NCBI RefSeq assembly: GCF_002776525.5
Contig: NC_045436.1
Coordinates: 7,913,918-7,977,917 of the forward strand
Source: Piliocolobus tephrosceles
Taxonomy: Eukaryota; Chordata; Mammalia; Primates; Cercopithecidae
Reading direction: 5' to 3'
DNA length: 64,000 nt
The position numbers were made by a program, and so were the translations under genes. Below, piece by piece: positions 55,341-64,000 of this stretch (position 1 is the stretch's first letter; each line of letters begins with the position of its first letter). Under the pieces are notes generated by a model that was not told the origin of the DNA, did not search any database, and saw nothing but the letters and a program-made list of their open reading frames with translations.

Positions 55341-56084
55341 GCTACTATTTTCTTTTCCCATTTTTTTCTTATCAATTGAAAGTTCTCTAATTTTCTCTTC
55401 CTTTGCAGGTTGCTTTCCCTTTCCCAACACTTATTCAGACACATATTTACCCACTATTATTTGAAAACAAGACGCTGACCACTTCCCCCGTCTCCTTCTA
55501 CCTCTGTGAGATGACGCTTGGAGGAATACTTTGTCTTTTTTCCCGAATTTTCTTCTTTGCATTCCCCTCCCTCAGAGGCGACACTGAAACTCATTGTCCC
55601 CATTCTCAAATTACAGGTTTCATTGAAAATTTGGTTAATTTTTTTTTTTTACATTGAAATCTGTTTCATTTCTGGTCTACTCCTTACTGGTGTTTTGGTC
55701 TTTTGGATTTCACTTCCTGGTCTCTCACCTTTTTCTTCATGTTTTCATTTGTCTGTGCTGGATCTGTGTTTAAGATAAAAATCACCTTTATTTAAGTCCA
55801 CTAATTTAGATTTCAACACTGTCTTTCTCTTCTTCAAACAACCTATTGGAGATGTTTAAGGCATGCAATGCTTGAGTGCTTGATGCTTTGTTTGTTGTTG
55901 CTTCGAGTACCATGCTTGTTTGTTAACTGCCCATATTATTCCTAAGTGCTCAGAGTTGTCGTCTAGCTCTTCCAAGGGCTCTGTTTTCCTGGACACTTTG
56001 TGGTTGATCAGTTTCTTTGGCTTCCCACTCTTCCCTATTGCTCTGTGCCACCCCTCCCTGCAACATGAATGGGACTGCTACCCT
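55341..56084. other. T-rich sequence, unassigned
   Basis: May be the continuation of the minus-strand L1M, but I cannot anchor it. The overlapping plus-strand frames 55231-55778 are hydrophobic because of T-rich codons, not because of a real membrane protein. Confidence 0.4.
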
Positions 56085-56303
56085 TACGAGAGAGAACCCA
56101 AAGAGATCCCTTGCCTTTTCCACTGTGTAAGGTGACAGTGCGATGGCTGTCAATGAGGAAGCAGGGCCTCACCAGTTGAAGAATCTGTCAGTACCTGCAT
56201 CTTGGACTTGCCAGCATCCAGAACTGTGAAAAATACATTTCTGTTGTTTGTAAGCCACCCGGTCTATGGTATTTTGTTAGGGTATGTTGAAGGAGACACT
56301 AAG
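56085..56303 (+). mobile_element. MLT1-type MaLR LTR, 3' part
   Basis: 'gcatcttggacttgccagcatccagaactgtgaaaaatacatttctgttgtttgtaagccacccggtctatggtattttgtta' is the MLT1 LTR 3' end, preceded by weaker matches. The 5' half is missing or decayed. Confidence 0.85.
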
Positions 56304-57454
56304 AGGGTATCTTCAAGAGATGGAAGGTAGACCATTCTCTTCCACAGTGGGTTGGCTGGGTGCCTCCAGGAGGCAGCTATTTCCCCCAGCTCAGGTATAT
56401 TCACTTTCTCCTTTCCCTGGGAGACAGTGGTTCCAGTTCTATTAGAGGACTTCTCCTTGGGTTGTTGGGGCCAGGAAGACTATTTTTTCAGTCATTTGTA
56501 AACTGTGACTCTGATCATGGGTGAACCAAATTCCTCTGCATCCCTGAAATTCTGATCCACGCTCAGTGAATGCCCAGGGCGCTATTCAACCTCTCATGTG
56601 ACCACACTAGACAAAGACCCCAGCTCAGCTGTCCTTCAGAGCCCAAAATATTAATGATACTCATGTGTCTGCAAGCGCAGCATTTACTGGACATAGGAAA
56701 GGCAGAGAAATTGGCACTCAGAGTGCAGAGAAAGTGAAATATTAAAGTCCAGCCACTGTCTCCTAGAATCCTCTCATTGTGGTGCTTTTAAAAACATACA
56801 CAAAAGTTGTCTTTTAAAAAGACCCTTTGGGTTGAACTCTCTATAAATATGAATAATCAGCATAACTAATTTTTACTTTATAAGCATTGAAGTAGCATCA
56901 GAAAGTCATTAATTATCAGCCAAAATTTTTCTAAAGTTAAAAGCAGCAATTGAAAAACTAACATTTCATTCATGTTAGTTTTCTTATCCTTAAAACAATG
57001 ACCTGATATTCTCAACAAATACTCTAAGATATTAGGAGGAAAAAAGTGTAGTTAGTGTTACTCTAGGATATTGGAAAAGAAAACAAAGTTTAGTTAGTGT
57101 TGTTACTGTTACTATGATATCTCAAAGCTTAATGAAAGCCACCAGCTCCAAAAACTTTCAGGACACTTTAAGTGAGCCAAAATATTTGGCCAGATTTGTG
57201 TCATTTTGACCTAGGACTCTTAGTTCCTAGCGGCAAGAATGAAGAGGAAAAAAGAAACAAATAAAAAATGTGTTAACTCCAGCCAGATATGTTTTTTAAG
57301 AAAAGAGAAATCAACCATCATCAAAAGGCAGTATTTGCCCTAAACATTAAACATTTGTGTTTAATCACCCTCAATCTAGTGTTTGAAGAATGTGCAAGTG
57401 ACTCACAGTCTCGATATTCATGGCAATGAAATCCAGAGTATTCTGCAGGCCCAG
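56304..57454. other. Unique sequence with a 39-bp tandem duplication
   Basis: 'actctaagatatt...gttagtgtt' at 57021-57059 recurs, diverged, at 57060-57101. Otherwise nothing recognised. Confidence 0.5.
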
Positions 57455-57812
57455 TGTTATGGTTTGGCTCTGTGTCCCCACCAAAACCTCACCTTGAATT
57501 GTAATAATCCCCAGTGTCAAGGGCAGGACCAGGTGGAGATAATCGAATCACATGGGCGGTTTCCCCCATTTTGTTTGTGGTAGTGAATAAGTCTCATGAG
57601 ATCTGATGGTTTTATAAGCAGGAGTTCCCCTGCACAAGCTCTCTTGGCTGCCACCAAGACGTAAGACGTCCTTTTGCTCATGTTTCATCTTCCACCATGA
57701 TTGTGAGGCCTCCCCAGTCATGTGGAACTGTGAGTCCATGAAACCTCTTGCCTTCATAAATTAGCCAGTCTCAGGCATGACTTTATTAGCAGCATGAGAA
57801 TAGACTAATACA
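57455..57812 (+). mobile_element. MaLR solo LTR, MSTA/THE1-type, full length
   Basis: It starts tgttatggtttggctctg and ends '...gaatagactaataca', with 'gaatcacatgggcggttt', 'gaataagtctcatgagatctgatggttttataa', 'gctcctgtttcatcttccaccatgattgtgaggcc'-type landmarks between. 358 bp with TG...CA ends. Flanks cccag (57450-57454) and cttag (57813-57817) may be a decayed 5-bp duplication. No internal region, so it is a solo LTR. Confidence 0.93.
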
Positions 57813-58429
57813 CTTAGTTAACTCAAAATGCATTTTCTTTACTTTGAAAGTGCTTTCAGAACTCTTGTATAAGTTTATGCCAAAATAACTTTTTGGCCAA
57901 AGTGTTGGAACCAATGTTGGAAAGATACAGTCGTAATTACCACTTCTGTGGGCCATAATTGAGAAGAGATGCATGATGAAGTTTTGGATGCTATCTGAAC
58001 AGGTATATATAACAAAAGTAACAGTGAATATATGTGAGATTTTCACAAGATACATAAATAAGAATAATTAGGAAGAGAGGTATTCAATTCTTAGGGTACA
58101 AAAATAGCCTGTCAAGTGATCCTTTCAATTTTCAAGGCTGCTACCTCTAAAATATTCTGTAGTGCATATTCATATGCTTATAGGAAGGACATTTGGCTTG
58201 GCAGACATATCTCTTGAGTCAAAATAATTCAACCTACTCCAAATTTCTCGCTGCTTACTGCATATCTCCATATGCTGCTTCTGCCAGCCTCCCAAAATCA
58301 ACTCATCCAAATTTGGACACATTTTCTTCTATCCCCTCTTTCCTCATAACTCATCCTTCCTCTAGCAGCCTCTCTCTATATTGATATTTCCATGTAGTCA
58401 CCCAGGCCAGGAAAGCTGGGAAGCTACAT
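57813..58429. other. Unique sequence
   Basis: AT-rich, then pyrimidine-rich. The frame 58193-58384 lacks family features. Confidence 0.4.
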
Positions 58430-58790
58430 CATCTTCCTACACTCCTCAGATCCAACCACCCTGGAACGCATGCTGCTCCCTGAACAGCCTCTGTCCCTGG
58501 CTTTGCATATACTATTCATTTAGCCCTAGACTTCCTCAAGCAAATCTGACTTGAGGACACAATGCCCCTTCTTCAAGGTCCACTTCAAATGCCACTGGCA
58601 TGATTCTGTCCTGTGGATCCTTGTTCACATCACTTTCTTTCTGTCTACATTTTGTTCATTGCACGTATATATATCTCTCACCAGACCGTACTCTGTAGTG
58701 TTTAGCGATAGGGTTCCAAGGACAGTTTTATCTTTCGAAGTCTAAGTGCAGGGTCTTGTATGAATAACATAATCAACAAAAACATTTGTT
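58430..58790 (+). mobile_element. L2 LINE fragment
   Basis: 'ccaccctggaacgcatgctgctccctg', 'ccctggctttgcatatactattc', 'cccttcttcaaggtccacttcaaatgccact' and the tail 'gcagggtcttgtatgaataac' recall the L2 3' region. Confidence 0.5.
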
Positions 58791-58910
58791 GATTCTAAAT
58801 CTATTACAGCACCAACATACTGCACTCACTACCCTCCAGCAGAAATTCAGGAGCTATGAGTGAGAAATCTAATAATTTTAGATTTTTTAAAACAGAGAGG
58901 AAAAGGGACT

Positions 58911-59135
58911 CAGATTCGTTCATTATTTACCGAGTGCCAGATGTTTCAGATAATGTGCTGGTGCCAGAAACCTGCTTGCCTGTTTCTTTCGCAGCGGAGA
59001 GTACACAGCTGTTGTCGTTACTCCCACTTCATGGCTGCAGATACTGAGGTTCGGAGGGTAAGTAACTTGCTAAAGGTCAAACAACTGGTAAGTACCAAAA
59101 GTAATTTTGAACTCCCCTGTGTTTGGCTTTAGAGA
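58911..59135 (-). mobile_element. MIR
   Basis: 'cattatttaccgagtgccagatg' and 'gatactgaggttcggagggtaagtaacttgctaaaggtcaaacaactggtaagtacc' are the complement of MIR 3' end and core. Confidence 0.8.
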
Positions 59136-59261
59136 ATGCTGCTTTTCTCCCACAGTGCACAGTCCTGGATCCTGTGTTTTTCCCTTTTATATGAATTGTC
59201 ATTGCTTTTTTTTTGCCGTCCCCCCCGCCAGAGAAGATGATGTATTTACCTCTTGATCCAC

Positions 59262-59712
59262 CTTTGTATTAGGTTTTTATTGCTGCTATAACACATTATC
59301 ACAAGCTTAGTGACTTCAGATAACACAAATGTACGCTCTTACAGTTCTGGAGGCGAGAAGTCCAAAATGAGCTTTAAAGGGCACAAAAGAAGGTGCCAGT
59401 GAGGCCAGTGGCTTCCGGGGGAGAGTCTGTTCCCTGCCTCTTCTCCATCCCAGAGGCTGCTTGCGTTCCTGGGATCAGGGCCACATCGCTCTCGTCTCTG
59501 CTTCTCACATAACCTGAGCTGCCTTCGATATTCTTGCTTCCTGCTTATAAGGACGTTTATGATTACAATGCCCTCCCCTGGATAAGCCAGGATCCTCTTC
59601 CCTTCTCAGGATCCTTAATTTAAATACGTTTTGCCATGTAAGGTAACTGTTGTAGATTCTGGGGATTAGGATGCAGACAACTTTGCAGGTCATCATTCCA
59701 CCTTCCACACCT
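59262..59712 (-). mobile_element. Old MaLR/MLT1-like LTR
   Basis: 'ttaggtttttattgctgctataacac', 'cttacagttctggaggcgagaagtccaaaatgagc', 'gcttataaggacgtttatgattaca', 'ttttgccatgtaaggtaac' and 'ctggggattaggatgcagac' occur in family order on the complement. About 450 bp. Confidence 0.7.
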
Positions 59713-61658
59713 TTGTAAGTGAAATGTGTATTGGTAAAATAAGATCTTTTCTTTAGCATAGTAGCACAGGAAGCTAATTGCTGGATAATGAAGTTGAATC
59801 AGGGATGTCCAACTCTGTAAGTAGTTCAGGGCAATACACAATTGAACCAGTGAGTCGCAAAAAGAGACACCTGTTTATACAAACACCTGAACCATGGATA
59901 ATTGTGATAATTATATGTAAGCACTTATTGGTCCTATAAAATTCAAAATATACTTGACATTACTCATGGCATATGGTCAAAAAGCCCCAGAGCCATTATA
60001 CTTTAAAAAATGAAATCTATGTTATTTACTCCACTCTGCTGTGCAGTGGTCCTTTTTAAATTTGAATAATACCCTGTGGCCAAAATTTCCTACAGAAATG
60101 CTCACTTTCCTTATAAGTATATGTTTGTTTTCTGCCCATCTGAATGGGAAGTGACTCTTTTTAACTTCTTTCTTTGTTAGCTTCTTCAGGTGAACTAATC
60201 ATTGAAGCCACTCCAGTGATAAACTGGCAGTTAAAAGACTCAAATGTCAAGATGTTTTTATCAGCCACATCAACAGTAACTTTCAGATTGAGTATTTTTC
60301 TCTCTAGTGTATGTCACATTTTTGGCGTAGCTTTTCTTCCCTCCCGTGCAAAATAGAAATTGCTTACATGCTAATAGGAACTTCCTTGTCTAATTGTTCA
60401 CACATCTCATCTAGAATATCCTTCACCTGTGAGTGAAAAAGATGATGGGACGTATTATCCTGTAGCTGTTGAATGCCCATGAGCCCTGAGAAGCAAGTAT
60501 ACCTCCTTGTGTGTATCCAGTATGTGATCGTAATAGAATTCCATTTTGTGGTTTGTGGAAAAAAAGTGTTTCAGAGCCAACCCACGTGTGTTTTCAAATT
60601 TCATACCAATATACACTCAGCTTCTGAGCTGTTCACTTGCTCGCTGGCTTGCATCCCATTTTCACATGCAATTTCTTTATGAATTGAAGGGAATATGTAG
60701 GCAGGCATCTAGCTGCTTAAGAAAATAAATTCCTGTATTTCGAGCATGTGCCTTGCTGCAGATGCAAGACAAAATAAATAGGTAGACATCTGGGATTGCC
60801 AGTGAGGTTTTATTTTTAAGGAGAGATTACAGAAAGTATCCTTCTCTATGCCGCCCAATCTGAATGCTTCTTCTAGAATTTTTTTCCTATTTAAATATTT
60901 CTCTGCTCCTCAATCAGTAATATAATGACCTATCTGAAAATGCCATATGTCATCAAACTATTTGGCAGCAAAAACCTATTTGAGGCCCATTATTTAGTGA
61001 CAGCAGTGTTTACTCGAATAAATAAACTTCATTATCTATATGCTCCCACCCATGGACATCTGTGAATGAAGAGATATGGCATATTGATTTTGCTATGGTC
61101 CTTCGCTGCAAGGTAGGTGGCATGACATCCGCTTACAATTTCAGTGACCGGCCACAGTTTAGAAATAAAAAATCGTTATCTGGAAACCCCTCAAACCAAC
61201 AGAAATGCAATCAATTTTTTATCTGTGGTTAGGCACTGGAAGTCAGTGGTGGATTTTCTATCCTCAGTGTTCTCATCCTTTTGTTAAAATATTTAGGGAG
61301 CTCCCATGGGAAACACTATACCTAGATTGAAACTGTTTACATTAGGAAGTGAAAAATCGGTTCTTTGTATCTTGTTAGCCACAAATACATCCTTGTGTCA
61401 TGGAGTCACTTCCCCTAGGGGATTATGGGATATAGTTCTCCTCTAGTTTCTGAACATCCTCCTACTGAATGGCTGAAGCCACAGGGACTCACTACAACCT
61501 TGATTACTATTTAAATTCAGCATACAATTTCATATCATGTAACTTTAACTCCCATTCAGGTGGGAACGTACTAATTTGACATCTAGAAGCATTCCCAATA
61601 ATGTTCTTTTGATGATTATGAAAGAAAAATAATCCTATACTGGAAGGTGTGATAGAAA
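59713..61658. other. Unique sequence
   Basis: About 1.9 kb without a recognised repeat or gene. CpG-poor. The frames at 60174-60728 show no domain. Confidence 0.4.
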
Positions 61659-61671
61659 TGTTCCTAGGATT

Positions 61672-61970
61672 GGCCGGGCGTGGTGGCTCATGCCTATAAT
61701 ACCAGCACTTTGGGAGGCCAAGGTGGGCGGATCGCCTGAGGTCGGGAGTTCGAGACCAGCCTGACCAACATGGAGAAACCCTATCTCTACTAAAAATACA
61801 AAATTAGCTGGACATGGTGGTGCACGCCTGTAATCCCAGCTACTCAGGAGTCTGAGGCAGAAGAATCTCTTGAACCTGGGAGGCGGAGGTTGCAGTGAGT
61901 GGAGATTGTGCCATTGCACTCCAGCCTGGACGACAAGAGTGAAAACTCCATCTCAAAAAGAAAAAAGAAG
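61672..61970 (+). mobile_element. Alu, AluSp/Sq-like, full length
   Basis: 'gaccaacatggagaaaccc' suggests the Sp/Sq group. A perfect 13-bp target-site duplication, tgttcctaggatt, lies at 61659-61671 and 61971-61983. Confidence 0.96.
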
Positions 61971-62059
61971 TGTTCCTAGGATTGGTAACATGTCTTAGGT
62001 AAGTAATCGTTACATTTAATACGTTATTTCTTTTTAATTTTTGTTTACTTATCCATATT

Positions 62060-62415
62060 TATGGAAGACACACTATTGTTCAAACACAGTCAAAGTGATG
62101 GAAAGGTGAAGAAGTCATGCTCTCTCCTGTTGAAGAATTTGCAATTTGTCTAGTAAGAGGAAAGATACATGCTTAAAATAACTACAACATAGGGTGGAAA
62201 AGAACAGATGCCGTGGTAGAATTATAAATGAAAAACTATCAGGTATCTGAGATGGGAAACCTAGAAAGAACGGGGGGAACAGGAGAAGGCCTTGTGAAGG
62301 AGGAGCATTTGTGGTGAATGAAAGTCGACAGTGACGAATTGATGGAGTATCTACACTGTGTGCCTGACAGTGATGGACAAGACAGATACAGTCCAACCTT
62401 GCAGAAGGACCTGAA
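62060..62415 (-). mobile_element. L2 LINE 3' region (possibly two adjacent pieces)
   Basis: 'gaagaatttgcaatttgtctagtaagaggaaagatacatgc', 'ggagaaggccttgtgaaggaggagcatttgtgg' follow the L2 complement. A second L2-like 3' start ('gtatctacactgtgtgcctgacag') follows at about 62345. Confidence 0.55.
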
Positions 62416-62492
62416 ATAAGACTTTATACAAAAATGAATCAGTTACAAATATGATCCATCCGTGAGGAAGGTTCTCCTATGATGTGGTATCT

Positions 62493-62878
62493 TTGTCTGT
62501 TTTGTGTTGCTATAACAGAACACGTGAAACTGGGTAATTTACTGAGGACAGATATTTATTTCTTACAGTTCTTAGAGGCCCGGGACTCCAAGATCAAGGC
62601 ACTGGCAGGTCTGATGCTTGGTGAGGGCCTAGTCTCCACTTCCGAGATGCCATCTTGAAGGCCGCATGCGCTGAAGGGGAGGAATGCTGTTCCTCACAGG
62701 GCAGGAGGGTGGAAGAGCAAAGAAGCCACTTTGAAAAGGCATTTAGCCACCCAGGAAGGCGGTGCTTTTGTGGCCCAATCACCTCTTAAAGCTCCCACCT
62801 CTTAATACTGTCACAACAGCAATTAAATTTCAACATGAGATTTGAAGGGCACAAACATCTGAATGTTCAATCATAGCA
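62493..62878 (-). mobile_element. MaLR solo LTR (MST/MLT1-type)
   Basis: 'tgtctgttttgtgttgctataacagaac', 'ctgggtaatttactgagg', 'cttacagttcttagagg', 'ccacctcttaatactgtcac' and 'tttcaacatgagatttgaagggcacaaac' to 'aatcatagca' give an almost complete LTR of about 386 bp on the complement. Confidence 0.85.
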
Positions 62879-63118
62879 TGTGATATTTAGGCTGGGGGTG
62901 AGGATAGCCAGAAGTAGAAGAGACAGGTAGTAGAGTTGGGGAGGAAATAAAGGGCAGAATTAAGATCCAGTTTGTCTCAGGACACAGGTATGGGGATGAC
63001 AGATGTAACTACTGTAAACACAGCTCCTTGGGGCTTCAGTGACATATGGGATTCATAAGCAGGTATAAGAATTTATGGGCTCAGAAAGCTGAACTGAAAA
63101 GGGAAAAAACAAACTGCT

Positions 63119-63275
63119 AATTATTGATTACGTACTACAGACCACGTATTTTATCAAGTTCTTTATACATACATATTACATTTAATTTATAATGTTCTTA
63201 TCTTACAGATGAGGGAAATAAATATTTAAAAGGCTGAATGATTTCCCTAAAATGATACCACAGGTTTGTAATGTT
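63119..63275 (-). mobile_element. MIR
   Basis: 'attgattacgtactacagaccacg', 'caagttctttatacatacatattacatttaattta' and 'tcttacagatgagggaaataaat' read as the complement of MIR 3' half and core. Confidence 0.7.
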
Positions 63276-63317
63276 TACTGTTACCTGAAAATATTGGAGG
63301 GGGGGTTAGGGAAGGGA

Positions 63318-63655
63318 GTCTGAATCCGGGTGCAATCACTCTTATTTTACGGGGAAAGAGATGAGAAGAGATTAGGCTATTCTTCCACAGATAGAGAGCT
63401 GGATAGGTGGAGAGTTATGATTAGAAACTTTGTCAACATAAATGTCATCAATACAAATTAGAGAAAGGAAATAAGATGAGAAAAAGTTTAAACATGGAAA
63501 TTTCTATCTCTTTCTTGCTTCAGAATTAAGCCCCCAGATTCCATCAAATTCCACAGCAGAGCTTTGACAAGGGTCCGCTGCAAATGGGTGACATGTGCAC
63601 TGAGATATTTATCCTCTCAGCCCTCATGGTGGAGGAACAAGTTTGTTGGGAGATA
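63318..63655. other. Unique sequence
   Basis: Nothing recognised beyond the neighbouring G-rich tract. Confidence 0.4.
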
Positions 63656-63697
63656 CCCCCACACACGCGCGTGCGCACACACACACAAGCGCACACG
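63656..63697 (+). repeat. CA/CG alternating simple repeat
   Basis: CACACGCGCGTGCGCAC-type sequence. 63660-63687 alternates purine and pyrimidine without a break and carries several CpGs. Confidence 0.93.
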
Positions 63698-63784
63698 TTT
63701 GTTTTTAAGGATCAATTGAATGTTGAGAACATAGAAACTCTGAACAGAACCTCAGAACAGGAGCTAGTCTGCGGATTCCGAAAG

Positions 63785-64000
63785 GAAATTCTTCCCTGAG
63801 GACGTGACGTTTCAGTGGGCATTTGAATGAAGGCAAAATAATGGGGGCTCTGGGAGAAGGCTAGAGAGACTGGGAACTTTACAAGCAGAGGGAAGCCTGA
63901 GGTAAGGGGCTTCCACTGCAGGGAGGCAGAGATGGCCAATGTGGTCTGTACTTTAAGAGGAGAGTGCCAAGCAGCACGGACGGGTCAGAGGGGAGAGTGG
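63785..64000 (-). mobile_element. Possible L2 LINE fragment at window end
   Basis: 'ttccctgaggacgtgacgtttcagtgggcatttgaatgaagg' and 'ctttacaagcagagggaagcctgagg' recall the L2 complement. Cut by the window edge. Confidence 0.4.

Noticed and set aside
55231..55778. Overlapping hydrophobic plus-strand frames as membrane proteins
   Set aside because: Phe/Leu/Ser content follows from T-rich DNA next to a minus-strand L1; no family resemblance.

Overview
The window is primate genomic DNA, probably from an ape or Old World monkey. The evidence is a mixture of young and old repeats: Alu elements of J, S and Y type, 5'-truncated L1PA LINE-1 copies, MaLR LTRs (MST/THE1/MLT1 type), hAT-Charlie DNA transposons (MER1B, MER5, MER20), and many old L2, MIR and L1M fragments. 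Three runs of N (100, 400 and 10 bases) show that it comes from a draft assembly. I see no supportable protein-coding gene, exon series or functional RNA gene on either strand. All open frames are short, repeat-derived or produced by simple sequence, so the window reads as intergenic or deep-intronic DNA.

Layout. 1-5 kb: unremarkable sequence around an L1PA 3' end and an AluY. 5-8 kb: mostly unique AT-rich DNA. 8-10.4 kb: two L2 copies, a MIR, and an Alu carrying a 32-bp tandem expansion that runs into the first gap. 10.4-15 kb: mainly unique, with MIR and L1M scraps. 15.2-16 kb: a short L1PA insertion abutting a 460-bp TG-rich block. 16-26.8 kb: AT-rich, with two MER5A copies and an MST LTR split by an Alu. 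26.8-30.7 kb: a decayed L1M/HAL1-type region on the plus strand, interrupted by an MLT1-like LTR that is itself split by an Alu. 31-36 kb: a CpG-rich patch, an L2 on the minus strand with an 18-base C run, and an old local duplication. 37-41.4 kb: two Alus, a MIR split by one of them, and a ~985-bp block present on both sides of the 400-N gap. 42-49 kb: mostly unique, with MER5B, two Alus, L2 and MER1B. 50-52 kb: two old LTR-like elements carrying an Alu and a tiny L1 at one shared target site, another Alu, MER20 and MIRs. 53.8-64 kb: Alus, a minus-strand L1M, several MaLR LTRs, L2s and MIRs.

What stands out. All three gaps are bordered by self-similar sequence: VNTR units, a 985-bp copy and a 47-bp copy. 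This points to unresolved repeats or unmerged overlapping contigs. The other notable items are a target site used twice by retrotransposition (three copies of a 12-bp duplication), nested insertions that give relative ages, a ~260-bp old direct duplication, and several strong non-B-DNA motifs. I did not find a previously undescribed biological system. Family names come from memory of consensus sequences, not from a database search, and subfamily labels are tentative.
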